A DNA stretch of 52,530 bases, taken from Chitinophagales bacterium (GTDB lineage: Bacteria > Bacteroidota > Bacteroidia > Chitinophagales > Saprospiraceae). The stretch's first letter is position 1; every line of letters begins with the position of its first letter. The notes below the pieces were generated by a model. The model saw only the letters and a list, made by a program, of their open reading frames with translations. It was not told where the DNA came from and ran no database searches. Of this stretch, positions 32,068 to 41,548 are shown in pieces. Both the position numbers and the translations under genes were made by a program. The stretch spans positions 116,576 through 169,105 of the forward strand of contig JAAFJN010000009.1 of the NCBI GenBank assembly GCA_013298845.1. Direction: 5' to 3'.

Positions 32068-35000
32068 TCATCGGATGAGTGTTACCTCTCCCGAAATCGG
32101 GGTTTGTAACGCACCATCCAAACGACGCCAGACAATTCGATAAACGTAAGTATCCATTGGAGCGGGTTTTCCATCCACGGTTCCATCCCATTCTTTAATG
32201 GCCTCGGTTGAATTGAAGACCTTTTGTCCCCAACGGCTGTACACTTCCAATTTTTCAATGATCCCGTTGCCTTCCACAAAAATCAACTTAAAGGTGTTGT
32301 TAATCGTGTCGTTGCCGGGCGTAAATGCATTGGGCACGTCCACAATCGGTTGATCCACGGCAAATCCGATGGAGGCAAACCGAACGCAACCATTGGGCGA
32401 AGTAGCAGTAACTTCGAAACGAATGGTGTCTTCGCTGGTGGAAATAGTGGGGTTAATTATTTGGGTATTGCCCACGTTGGTTACCCCGTTTTCGAGCCAT
32501 TCAAAAGTATATTGTTGCAGGTTGGCACCCGGCGTAATGCTGGCCGTGAGTTCAATTTGGTCCCCTACATCAACGGGATTGGCGTTGGAAGGTGCCGCAA
32601 TAATGCTTAGGGTAAAGCCCGGCGTAACCGTCACTTGTACCGAATCGTTCAACACGCAATTGTTACCGTACACCAACGCCACGGAGTACGTTGTGGTGGC
32701 GAGTGGGGCTACGGTGATACTGGCCGTTGTTTGGCCCGATGACCACAACAGGGTGCCCGGCGAAGCGGTTGCATTGAGGGTAACATCATCACCGGAACAA
32801 ATGGTAATATCGGCGGGAGCGCTCAACGATCCCGTGGCTACCCCAATGGCAACGGTACGGGTGGTGGTGCAATTGCCCAAAGTAGCCACTACGGTGTACG
32901 TTGTGTTTGCAGTAGGCGCTACCGTCGGGTTACCCGCACTGGTGGCCAGAGTCGGGTCAGCGGGAGTGGCCGTCCACACGTACGTTGCGCCCGTAGGTAC
33001 CGATTCTTCGTTTAATGTGATGCTGTTTCCGGGGCAAATTTGAACGGGATCGGGTAAATCCAATGGCACACTTTCTCCACTAATACCTACCTCCACGGAC
33101 TCCGTGAGGGTACAACCATCGCCAAAAGTGTACACAACGGTGTACGTAGTGGGTTGGCCAATGTTTTCGGTAAATGTCTGCACCGTTTGGCCGTTGTTCC
33201 ATTCAAAACTACCGGCCAGGGTACCCATTGCGGTGAGTTGAACGGGTTCGTTGCGGCACACCGAGGTATCGTTGGAAACCGTCAGCGAGGCATCTGCCAC
33301 AAAAATGGTCACCGAACCGGAGGCCGGGCAGCCATTCGTAGCGCTCACCGTGTAGGTGGTCGTGGCCAGAGTCGGCGTTACGTTGGGTTGTGCCTCGGTG
33401 CTGCCGCCAAATGCGGGATCCGAAGAGGTCCAAGTGTAGGTGGTATTGGGCGTGACCACGCCGTTGAGCACCACCGATTCCCCTTCGCACAATTGCACAT
33501 CGCCGGGGAATTGCAGGGCCGGGGCCGTTTCTATATTGATGGTTGCCGACGCGGACACGGGGCACGATTCATATTCACCGCTTAAGGTGAACACCGTAGT
33601 CGTGGTTGCCGTAGCCACCGGAGTGGTGCAGTTGGTGCACGACAAACCAAGCACTGGTGACCAACTCAGGTCGGTGACGCCACCCGGTACGCTGGCCGTT
33701 AAGGGGACGGGTACCCCAGGACAAACCGAGGAAACGGGCGGGTTGATGGTAATTTGAGGCGGCACAATCACCGTAATGGCCGCAAAAGCCGTGTCAGCGC
33801 AGGCTCCATTGCGGGTAATACGGCGATAAATGAGTGATTCGCTCGCCGAAATAACCATATTGAACAAACTATCGGGCGTTATTTGCCCAACCGGTGGTGT
33901 CCATTCAAAATCCATGTATTGGTACTCGCCGGGTTCGTAAATGGGCGACCGGAGCAGCACCTGTGAACCTTGGCATACCGTTGTGTCGGATGGGTAAATA
34001 TCAAGATCGTCGGGTATGCTGTCCACGGCGACTTTTACCAACAGTTCGCGGTTACAGCCGTTCAGCGACGAAGTAATGCTGTATTCCGTAAATTCGCCGG
34101 GGCTTGCAATGGCGCTAAGGCCGTTGGGCGCTACCGTTATGGTATTGAGCGGCGACCATGCCAAGGGAGTGCCCGACGGAGAAATATTGACCTGTATATC
34201 CACCGAACTGCCCTGACAAATCGCAAACGAATCGGGGACGTTGAGTTGGAGCAACAATGGCACTACCTGTACATTAACCTGCCGGTTGATCGTACATGTG
34301 CCCAGTGTAGCGGTAATCGTGTACTCTGTGGATACATTGGGTGTTTCCACCGGATTCAGTGCTGTGGGTTGAGACATCGTCCCTACGTTCGAACTCCAAC
34401 CGAATGTGACGCCATTTTGGGGCAAACTAAGCCCTAATTGTATCGGTTGGCCCACACAAATGGAGGTATCGCTGGCGAGTGACAATATTGGAATATTACT
34501 CACCGAAACGACTACACTATCGAGCGCCGTTACCGGACAGGAGCCATTGGTTGCACTTAAATAATAAGTAATATCGGAAGTGGGGTTTACCGTTGGGTTC
34601 GCCGTTGAGGAGGTGAATCCCGCCGGGGCCGAACTCCACGAATAGGCCGTTCCGGGTTGGGCTACTCCACCCAGTTGCACCGATTCTCCCGCACAAATAC
34701 TCACGTCCGGCGAAATAATGTATTGGGGTTGTGGCGCTGGCAATACCGTCACCACCAAGGTGTCTTTGAACAAACAAAACGTGCTGAACAAAGAAGCGAT
34801 GTAGGTATACGTACCCGGGGTAAGTGGCCCAACCGTTGGGGTAGGGCAGTTGTTGCAACTTAGGGCCGGTCCCGACCACGTGTAAGTGGCGTTAGACGGG
34901 CCGTTTTCGTTGAGTTGGAAGGCCGCGCCGGAACAAACTGTTACATCGGCACCCAATGCCAAATCAAATATATCAACGTTTACCTGCAAGGTTTGAGAAG

Positions 35001-37044
35001 AGCAAGTATTTACAATGCTCACCTCGTAAGTAGTGGGTACAAATGGCGTTGCAGTAGGGGAAGGGCATTGGCTGCAACTTAGACTGGCCGTAGGCGACCA
35101 GAAATACGCAGCACCACCACTGGCGCTCAAATTAGCGGACTGACCAAGGCAAATGGTGGTATCCATGCTGATGGACACAAGACCTTCTTCCGGGGTTAAA
35201 ACACCGGCCGTTGTACCGCCAAAATTAATGGAAATACCGCCACTTTCGATGGCTTCGCCAAAGTCGTCGAGCATCACCACGTAATATTTATCTTGTAGTA
35301 CATCGAGGCGGCGCACAAAATTATCGCCAGCGGCACCGGGGGTGCTGGGGTCTCCGCAATCGAATTCGTCGGTAACGGTAATACCCGTACCGGGGTGAAT
35401 ATCCTCCAGACCGGTTGGTACGGCGAGAGCCGCCCAGGTAGAACGCACGGGCTGATTCGTGGAGGTAAACTCGCAAATATCTTCAAAATTGTCAATTGGT
35501 CCCCATACGTTAATATCGATATCCGAAGCCTCCGCCGGGTTGGCCGCTTCGCAGGTAAAACCAAATTTACCGTCGGCACCCGCTTTAAAATAAAAAAACG
35601 AATAATTGAATTGTGGTGCAACAAAACAACCCTGGTTCACGCCATTTTGGATAAAGTTTACGTCCCCTTCGCCCGGATTCAGGGCAATAATTTGTGGAAT
35701 TAAGGTGCTGCAACCCCCAATACTCAAGGCTTGGTCACACGTCGAAGCCGGAGGTAATACAATGGGGCAGGTAACGGTATCCACCGAAATGTTAAACGGA
35801 GAACAGTTGTCTAATGTGCCAAAAACGATGTAATATGTGCCGGGGGCTTCCAAAAATGCCGACTCAATGACGGGATCAATACCACCAAAAAAGTTAGCGT
35901 CCTGGATACTGATACACTGTGCGCCAGCCGTTGTGGGGCAATCGGAATACACCCCTAAACCCGCTTCGCCGTTGGTGCCGGTCGCCGATACCGTTATACA
36001 TTCGTTGCCGTTGGAGGTATACGTAAATATGTAATCATTTCCCAGTACAAAGTCGCTGCCGCAAGGGTCGCTGGTGATCGAGTTGCCCGAAAAACAGTTG
36101 TCCAAACTATTAGTGTATGGCAAAGCCGCAATCGGCGTCGGGTCATCGCAAGTGGAGATGGGAGGCGTGGTGCATGGGCTGGTACTACAAGTCCAGGTGA
36201 GGTTAAAACCGGGCGCGATGCCGGAACCATCGGAGTCAAAAACAATGGTGGCGCAATCGCCCGGTACTTGTACGGTAAAGTTGGTATTAGTTCCACTTAC
36301 CGCAATGATCTGAGGGTCGCTTGTTGCATCACCCTGGATGAAACGAATAAAGTCAAAGTTGTCTTCCGTTTCGTAATTTACATTAAGTATGATACATTGG
36401 TGAAATTCCTGCGGACAAATGACAAACGAGAGGTTTTCGTCATTGTTATAGTCGTTATTAGGGCCGCCACTGTCGTACAAGGTGCCCGAACAACCAATGG
36501 ACCCGGGAGCCTGCCCCATGTTAAAACTGGCTATATATTCACTCACGCACAGTTGAAAGGTACCGGCATTGGCGGCGGCTGTGGAAGAGTAGTCGTTCAC
36601 CCGAATAAAATAACTAAGGCCAGGTGTCAGGCCAATGGCATCTACGGTAACGGAATTTACCCCGTTTGCCGCCGAAGCGCAGGCCAACATATCAATGTCG
36701 TTGGGGCAATCGCCGCGATAAATGGCCGCCTGCGGGTTTTGTAAAGTGCCGTTTCCGGCGTCGTTTCCGGTGACCGTAATGGCAAAATCCGTGATGCTGC
36801 CATCGGGTGGAACCGTGAACTGAAACCAAACGTCGCGTTGCACGCCTCCCCCGTTAAAACAATCGGGGATATTGTTGGGCAAAATAGTACTCGCCGTTGC
36901 GTCAATGTTTGTGAACTGCGCCGGATCGGAGCAATAAGGCGCAATACCAAGATCAATTATATTAGTGCAATCGTCGTTGGAAGGTTGCGCAAACGCCGTT
37001 ATGACCAGGCATAATTGAAGGATAATGATAAGTTTTTCTCTCAT
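32068..37044 (-). CDS. Giant Ig/PKD-like secreted protein with type B (CHU_C) sorting domain
   Basis: The 1658-residue protein has a signal peptide (LIIILQLCLVITAFAQ). Two N-terminal PPC/CUB-like domains follow (PSNDDCTNIIDLG, YFIRVNDYSSTAAANAG). The body is a string of about ten Ig-like/PKD-like modules of ~85 residues, with repeated phrases such as VCSGAAFQLNENG, ICAGESVQLGG, ICVGQPIQLG and NPTVNPTSDITYYLSATNG. The C-terminus NAFTPGNDTINNTFKLIF, then LEVYSRWGQKVFNS, is the CHU_C domain read by the T9SS. It is probably a cell-surface adhesin or gliding-related protein. The upstream TTAATTTG (37064-37071) is a one-mismatch -7 element. Confidence 0.88.
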   Translation of the reverse strand: MREKLIIILQLCLVITAFAQPSNDDCTNIIDLGIAPYCSDPAQFTNIDATASTILPNNIPDCFNGGGVQRDVWFQFTVPPDGSITDFAITVTGNDAGNGTLQNPQAAIYRGDCPNDIDMLACASAANGVNSVTVDAIGLTPGLSYFIRVNDYSSTAAANAGTFQLCVSEYIASFNMGQAPGSIGCSGTLYDSGGPNNDYNNDENLSFVICPQEFHQCIILNVNYETEDNFDFIRFIQGDATSDPQIIAVSGTNTNFTVQVPGDCATIVFDSDGSGIAPGFNLTWTCSTSPCTTPPISTCDDPTPIAALPYTNSLDNCFSGNSITSDPCGSDFVLGNDYIFTYTSNGNECITVSATGTNGEAGLGVYSDCPTTAGAQCISIQDANFFGGIDPVIESAFLEAPGTYYIVFGTLDNCSPFNISVDTVTCPIVLPPASTCDQALSIGGCSTLIPQIIALNPGEGDVNFIQNGVNQGCFVAPQFNYSFFYFKAGADGKFGFTCEAANPAEASDIDINVWGPIDNFEDICEFTSTNQPVRSTWAALAVPTGLEDIHPGTGITVTDEFDCGDPSTPGAAGDNFVRRLDVLQDKYYVVMLDDFGEAIESGGISINFGGTTAGVLTPEEGLVSISMDTTICLGQSANLSASGGAAYFWSPTASLSCSQCPSPTATPFVPTTYEVSIVNTCSSQTLQVNVDIFDLALGADVTVCSGAAFQLNENGPSNATYTWSGPALSCNNCPTPTVGPLTPGTYTYIASLFSTFCLFKDTLVVTVLPAPQPQYIISPDVSICAGESVQLGGVAQPGTAYSWSSAPAGFTSSTANPTVNPTSDITYYLSATNGSCPVTALDSVVVSVSNIPILSLASDTSICVGQPIQLGLSLPQNGVTFGWSSNVGTMSQPTALNPVETPNVSTEYTITATLGTCTINRQVNVQVVPLLLQLNVPDSFAICQGSSVDIQVNISPSGTPLAWSPLNTITVAPNGLSAIASPGEFTEYSITSSLNGCNRELLVKVAVDSIPDDLDIYPSDTTVCQGSQVLLRSPIYEPGEYQYMDFEWTPPVGQITPDSLFNMVISASESLIYRRITRNGACADTAFAAITVIVPPQITINPPVSSVCPGVPVPLTASVPGGVTDLSWSPVLGLSCTNCTTPVATATTTTVFTLSGEYESCPVSASATINIETAPALQFPGDVQLCEGESVVLNGVVTPNTTYTWTSSDPAFGGSTEAQPNVTPTLATTTYTVSATNGCPASGSVTIFVADASLTVSNDTSVCRNEPVQLTAMGTLAGSFEWNNGQTVQTFTENIGQPTTYTVVYTFGDGCTLTESVEVGISGESVPLDLPDPVQICPGNSITLNEESVPTGATYVWTATPADPTLATSAGNPTVAPTANTTYTVVATLGNCTTTRTVAIGVATGSLSAPADITICSGDDVTLNATASPGTLLWSSGQTTASITVAPLATTTYSVALVYGNNCVLNDSVQVTVTPGFTLSIIAAPSNANPVDVGDQIELTASITPGANLQQYTFEWLENGVTNVGNTQIINPTISTSEDTIRFEVTATSPNGCVRFASIGFAVDQPIVDVPNAFTPGNDTINNTFKLIFVEGNGIIEKLEVYSRWGQKVFNSTEAIKEWDGTVDGKPAPMDTYVYRIVWRRLDGALQTPISGEVTLIR

Positions 37045-37252
37045 GTGTGAAAATTTTCGGGCGCAAATTAATTGTAGTTTCGCATTTGCTGTATTTTTAT
37101 GGGCATTCTTATCGTGTTAAATGTCAAAATTTACCGAAAATGGCATTAATTTGGGCAACAACTTTCGCTTATGCCGTTTTTTGACCAAAACATGAATAAC
37201 CATCACCGGTGAAATGGGTACCTTCGCCTTTTTAACTTGTACTACTTAATTT

Positions 37253-39094
37253 ATGAACAAACTACTTTACGTTTTTTTATTAGTTGCAACAACGGTGTCT
37301 GCACAAGCCCCCGTTCCGTTTTGGACAGAAACGTTTGCGAATGGTCTTCCAACAACCTGGACTACTCAGGACGCATCCGGCCAAGATGTTATTTGGACCT
37401 GGTGCAGTAACCCCGAAGCGGGTAACAGCGAAGCCGGTTGCTCGCCCGTTTGGAACGATGCACTCAATGCTCAAACGCCATTTAACGCCACAACCGCAGC
37501 CAATGGTTTTGTTACCGTTGACTCTGATGAAGCCACTCAGTTGCCCAACGACCACGTGAGCCGGTTGACCACCGCGCCCATTAACTGCGCCGGAAAATCT
37601 ACTGTTTTTGTGCGTTTTCAGTCGCTTTTGGGTACCTATACTTACAATGCAGACGATAAAGCGATTTTGAAAGTAAGTACCGACCAAACGAATTGGACGT
37701 CTTTTCAGGTATTTTTTGGCCTAACGACCACCGAGCGTTGGTCGGCCAACCCAGAGGTTTCGATCATTGATGTTTCTTCGGTAGCCGGAAACCAGGCGAC
37801 CGTGTACTTGCAATGGGAGTGGACCGGTAACTGGGACTATATGTGGAACTTGGACGATGTAGAGGTATTTGACCAAAATCCAACGCCGCGCCACGACCTT
37901 GGTATCAGCGAGTTCTTTTATCCCGCTTCCAGTTTTGCTCAGCCTGCCTCCGAATTGCGCACCGATACTTTTGGTTTTTATGGCCGCGTGACCAACTTCG
38001 GTTTGGCCGATCAGACCAACGTTGAACTGAAAGCGTGGATTACCGACGATGCTGGGACTATTTTGTTTGCCGATAGCGCCAAAATTGGCGTTTTACCCGT
38101 TGGTTACGTGGATTCCCTGATCATTCTGGATAAATTATTTGCGCCGGAAGTAGAAGAGGGTACCTACAATATACACTATCAGGTAAGCGCCGATTCTACG
38201 GATTTACGCCCCGGCGATAACGTACAGGTCCGCCAATTTGTGGCTACTTCGGCGCTGTTTGCCAAAGAAGATTTACCCGAGCAGTTTTTCCGCCCAAGTG
38301 GTGCCGATGCATTGTCTAATTATTACGTTTGTAACTATTACGCAACCAGTAACACCAGCCCCGAGCAATACCGCGCTTTATCGGCCGATTTTGCTTACAC
38401 CATTGATGAAGCCGAATTGGATATTACCAATATTCAGGCCGCCATTTATCTTTTGAAAGTAAAAGACAATATCGCCGACGATTTGAGCAACTTGGATAAT
38501 TCCAGTTTCTTCGCATCTTTTGATTGGGTTGGTTTGGGCGAATACGGCTCTGACGCCTCCACCGAAGATGATGGTAGCATTCGCAACGTAGGTTTGCTTG
38601 ATTTTAATACCGGTGAAGAAGGTATTGCCCTCGAAGAAGGCGCCCGTTACATGTTGGCAGTGGGTTATGCAAACGATAATGTTTTTGTATTCCACGGCTT
38701 TAACGACGACAATAGTTACCTGTTTAGTTCAACGTTGATTTACGACGGATCTGATTTTGTAACTTTTGGTCCGGATGCCAACGCCGTTTTGCGCCTCAAC
38801 CTTGGTTTGGTGAGCACTACGGACAATAACCCATTGCCCGAACAGGCCATGCAGTTGTTCCCTAATCCGGTAACCGACAATATCAACCTTGATGTGAAAT
38901 TGGAAAAATCCGGTCCGTTGGCCATTACCATCGCCGATATGAGTGGTAAAGTAATTGTAATGGAGAACTACGATAACGTTCAACAACAATTGTTTAACTA
39001 CAAATTGCCCAAACTCGCGGCCGGTACTTACCTCGCCCGCATCGCTACAAATGAAGGTACCCTTACCAAACCATTTACCGTAGTTGGTAAGTAG
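37253..39094 (+). CDS. Secreted protein with MAM/choice-of-anchor J domain and T9SS type A tail
   Basis: The 613-residue protein has a signal peptide (LLYVFLLVATTVSAQ). Next comes a jelly-roll domain that begins FWTETFANGLPTTWTTQDAS and ends with YMWNLDDVEVFDQN, the choice-of-anchor J type. A central domain starts HDLGISEFFYPASSFAQP and compares with CARDB-like modules. A further beta domain follows. The C-terminus LFPNPVTDNINLDVKLEKSG to TLTKPFTVVGK is the type A sorting signal. No catalytic residues are evident. TACCTTCG at 37219-37226 is a one-mismatch -7 element. Codon use is more biased than in neighbours (regular GGT and ACC), which suggests high expression. Confidence 0.85.
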   Translation: MNKLLYVFLLVATTVSAQAPVPFWTETFANGLPTTWTTQDASGQDVIWTWCSNPEAGNSEAGCSPVWNDALNAQTPFNATTAANGFVTVDSDEATQLPNDHVSRLTTAPINCAGKSTVFVRFQSLLGTYTYNADDKAILKVSTDQTNWTSFQVFFGLTTTERWSANPEVSIIDVSSVAGNQATVYLQWEWTGNWDYMWNLDDVEVFDQNPTPRHDLGISEFFYPASSFAQPASELRTDTFGFYGRVTNFGLADQTNVELKAWITDDAGTILFADSAKIGVLPVGYVDSLIILDKLFAPEVEEGTYNIHYQVSADSTDLRPGDNVQVRQFVATSALFAKEDLPEQFFRPSGADALSNYYVCNYYATSNTSPEQYRALSADFAYTIDEAELDITNIQAAIYLLKVKDNIADDLSNLDNSSFFASFDWVGLGEYGSDASTEDDGSIRNVGLLDFNTGEEGIALEEGARYMLAVGYANDNVFVFHGFNDDNSYLFSSTLIYDGSDFVTFGPDANAVLRLNLGLVSTTDNNPLPEQAMQLFPNPVTDNINLDVKLEKSGPLAITIADMSGKVIVMENYDNVQQQLFNYKLPKLAAGTYLARIATNEGTLTKPFTVVGK

Positions 39095-39103
39095 TTGTTT
39101 AAG

Positions 39104-39247
39104 ACCTTAGACATAAGACCTTAGACACAAGACCTTAGGGAGTTTTACTTTCCGGGGACTTGGGTCTAAGGTCTTTTTTGTTTTGAGCGCAGCGAAAAAT
39201 CCAAGGTCCAAAGTCTTATGTCTTTTGTCTAAAGTCTAATGTCTAAA
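39104..39247. repeat. Heptanucleotide arrays, AGACCTT family
   Basis: AGACCTT, AGACATA, AGACCTT, AGACACA, AGACCTT run at 39111-39145 in an exact 7-nt period. Inverse words (GTCTAAGGTCTT, then AAAGTCTTATGTC and AAAGTCTAATGTC) run at 39163-39176 and 39203-39247. CTAAGGTCTT followed by T6 can pair with AAGACCTTAG upstream and would make a terminator for the T9SS gene. The array ends a few bases before the ettA -7 element. Confidence 0.75.
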
Positions 39248-39253
39248 AAAACA

Positions 39254-39261
39254 TACCTTTG
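39254..39261 (+). promoter_or_regulatory. Candidate -7 element (TACCTTTG) of ettA
   Basis: TACCTTTG matches TAnnTTTG, 36 nt before the ATG at 39298. No TTG lies at the normal upstream spacing; the heptamer array occupies that region. Confidence 0.5.
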
Positions 39262-39297
39262 CGCATCATATTCAGGAAGTAACAAAATATCACATTA

Positions 39298-40965
39298 ATG
39301 TCTGAAAAAATAATTTTCTCCATGTCGGGGGTGAGTAAAACCTTTCCGCCGCAGAAACAGGTTTTAAAAAATATTTGGTTGTCGTTTTTTTACGGTGCCA
39401 AAATTGGGGTACTGGGTTTAAATGGCTCCGGTAAGTCCACTTTGTTAAAAATTATTGCCGGTCTTGATCCCAATTACGACGGGAAAATTGAGTTTGAGAA
39501 ATCGTTTAAAATTGGTTATCTCGCTCAGGAACCCGCGTTGGACGATACCAAAACCGTGCGCCAGATTGTGGAAGAAGGCGTGCAGCACATCGTTGATTTA
39601 TTGCAGGAAAACGAAGATATCGGCAATAAACTCGGTGAAGTGACCGATGACGACGAAATGATGCGCCTCATCGAGCGCCAGGGCGAAGTACTGGAGCAAA
39701 TTGAACACTACAACGGTTGGGAACTCGATCACCGCATCGGTCTTTTCACCGATGCCCTGCGTTGCCCCGACGATGAACGCCCCATCAAAGTGTGTTCCGG
39801 TGGTGAGCGCCGCCGCGTGGCCCTGGCCCGTTTGTTGCTCAGCCAACCCGATATTCTGTTGCTCGATGAGCCTACCAACCACCTCGATGCCGAATCGGTG
39901 GCGTGGCTGGAGCAATATCTCCAAAACTTCCCCGGTACCGTTATCGCCGTAACGCACGACCGTTATTTCCTTGATAACGTGGCGGGCTGGATTCTTGAAC
40001 TCGACCGCGGTGAAGGTATTCCGTGGCAGGGCAATTACTCGTCTTGGCTCGATCAAAAAGCCAAACGATTAGCCCAGGAAGAAAGCGCCGAAAACAAACG
40101 CCGCAAAACCCTCGAACGCGAGTTGGAATGGGTGCGCATGTCGCCCAAAGCCCGCCAAAGTAAGGGTAAAGCCCGTTTGAATGCGTACGACAAACTGATC
40201 AACGAAGAATCCAAAGAAAAAGAAGCAAAACTCGAACTTTGGATTCCTTCCGGCCCGCGTTTGGGCGACAATGTGATTTCGGTGAAAGGTTTGAAAAAAT
40301 CGTACGACGGCCGCATCCTCTACGAAAACCTCAACCTCGACATTCCGAAAAACGCCATTGTGGGCATTATCGGGCCTAACGGGGTGGGTAAATCAACCCT
40401 GTTCCGCATTCTCACCGGCCAGGAAACCCCCGATGAAGGCACGGTAACCATCGGCGATACCGTAAAAATGAGTTACGTCGACCAAAGCCACGCCGCTTTG
40501 TTGCCCGATAAAACCATTTACGAAATCATTTCCGACGGCAATGACCTCATTCAGGTGGGCAATACCAACGTAAATGCTCGCGCTTATATCTCCCGTTTTA
40601 ACTTTGCCGGTGCCGATCAGCAGAAAAAATTAGCCGTTTGTTCGGGCGGTGAGCGCAACCGTGTACACCTCGCCATGACCTTAAAAGACGGTGGTAACGT
40701 GTTGCTGCTCGACGAACCGACCAACGACATTGACATCAATACGTTGCGGGCATTGGAAGATGGCCTCGACGATTTTGCGGGTTGTATTTTGGTGATCAGC
40801 CACGATCGCTGGTTTATTGACCGTTTGGCCACGCACATTCTTTCCTTCGAGGACGACGCCGAAGTGGTCTTTTTTGAAGGCAACTTTACCGAATACGAAG
40901 AAGCGAAAAAAGCGCGTTTGGGCGATATTACCCCGCACAAACCTCGCGTGAAACATATTTTGTAG
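39298..40965 (+). CDS. ettA: ABC-F energy-dependent translational throttle protein
   Basis: The 555-residue protein has the usual EttA length and two ABC domains without membrane segments. Domain 1 has Walker A GLNGSGKST, signature CSGGERRRVALARLLL and Walker B ILLLDEPTNHLD. Domain 2 has GPNGVGKST, CSGGERNRVHLAMTL and VLLLDEPTNDID. The P-site tRNA-interaction linker lies between (ERELEWVRMSPKARQSKGK). An arm insertion in domain 1 is present around residues 90-140. EttA binds the ribosomal E site and restrains the first elongation steps when the ADP/ATP ratio is high. It is a single-gene unit, with heptamer repeats on both sides. Confidence 0.93.
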   Translation: MSEKIIFSMSGVSKTFPPQKQVLKNIWLSFFYGAKIGVLGLNGSGKSTLLKIIAGLDPNYDGKIEFEKSFKIGYLAQEPALDDTKTVRQIVEEGVQHIVDLLQENEDIGNKLGEVTDDDEMMRLIERQGEVLEQIEHYNGWELDHRIGLFTDALRCPDDERPIKVCSGGERRRVALARLLLSQPDILLLDEPTNHLDAESVAWLEQYLQNFPGTVIAVTHDRYFLDNVAGWILELDRGEGIPWQGNYSSWLDQKAKRLAQEESAENKRRKTLERELEWVRMSPKARQSKGKARLNAYDKLINEESKEKEAKLELWIPSGPRLGDNVISVKGLKKSYDGRILYENLNLDIPKNAIVGIIGPNGVGKSTLFRILTGQETPDEGTVTIGDTVKMSYVDQSHAALLPDKTIYEIISDGNDLIQVGNTNVNARAYISRFNFAGADQQKKLAVCSGGERNRVHLAMTLKDGGNVLLLDEPTNDIDINTLRALEDGLDDFAGCILVISHDRWFIDRLATHILSFEDDAEVVFFEGNFTEYEEAKKARLGDITPHKPRVKHIL

Positions 40966-41069
40966 TGAAAAGTGTAGAGTGAAAAGTGAATAATGTAGAG
41001 TGAAAAGTGTAGCGTGAAGAGTGAAAAATTGCTCGTCGTAGGTGGCTTTGGACACGCTACGACGAGCAA
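40965..41069. repeat. Heptamer array after ettA and an adjoining 13-bp hairpin
   Basis: Nine 7-nt units run from 40965 to 41027 (GTGAAAA, GTGTAGA, GTGAAAA, GTGAATA, ATGTAGA and so on). The first unit shares its G with the ettA stop codon. Directly after, TTGCTCGTCGTAG (41029-41041) pairs perfectly with 41057-41069 around a 15-nt loop. The word CTACGACGAGCAA recurs at about 41358-41370, and a variant, GCCCGTCGTA, at 44947-44956. Confidence 0.8.
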
Positions 41070-41212
41070 ATTTCCGGAATAAATCTGCCAAATCTGATAG
41101 GTTTTGCAGATTGTGCACACTTAAGTTTAATGAAAAAAAGCACTGCGAAGTATTTTTAAATGAGTGCCCGCCGTAGCGTATTTTACCACTAATAAACTAA
41201 GAATACACTAAA

Positions 41213-41318
41213 AAACACTAAGCGTAGAGTGTTCATTTTAAGTATTTTAAAAAATACTTTTCACTATACACTTTTCACTCTTCACTATACACTTTTCACT
41301 ACTCTACGCTTAGTGTTT
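41213..41318. repeat. 18-bp inverted repeat enclosing an inverse heptamer array
   Basis: AAACACTAAGCGTAGAGT (41213-41230) pairs perfectly with 41301-41318. Between the arms lie a small palindrome (AGTATTTT 41241-41248 with AAAATACT 41251-41258) and a run of CACTATA/CTTTTCA-type heptamers inverse to those at 40965-41027. The 583-nt gap 40966-41548 contains no credible gene; the 82-codon open frame over it is made of repeat words. Confidence 0.75.
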
Positions 41319-41372
41319 CTTACATTTTCTGACACCTTAGTGGTGAAAAAGAACACCCTACGACGAGCAAAA

Positions 41373-41442
41373 AAGTCTAAGGTCTTCTGTCTGAGGTCTA
41401 ATATCTTCTGTCTTGCCTCTAAAGTCTTCTTACTAAGGTCCA
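41373..41442. repeat. Ten-unit heptamer array, AGACCTT family (inverse orientation)
   Basis: Ten units in exact 7-nt register read AAGTCTA, AGGTCTT, CTGTCTG, AGGTCTA, ATATCTT, CTGTCTT, GCCTCTA, AAGTCTT, CTTACTA, AGGTCCA. The array follows the CTACGACGAGCAA word and lies about 100 nt upstream of the DUF1800 gene. Confidence 0.85.
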
Positions 41443-41548
41443 AAAAAATTATTTTCAAACCGTTTAAACTTTCTTAACAAACTCCCGTCCAACCCAACTA
41501 CCCACCGCAAAACGCCAATTTTTATTTAATTTTCACTAAAAACTTACC

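Noticed and set aside
41229-41477. 82-codon open frame after ettA
   Set aside because: The translation (repeated FHYTLFTLHYTLF words) simply reads out heptamer repeats.
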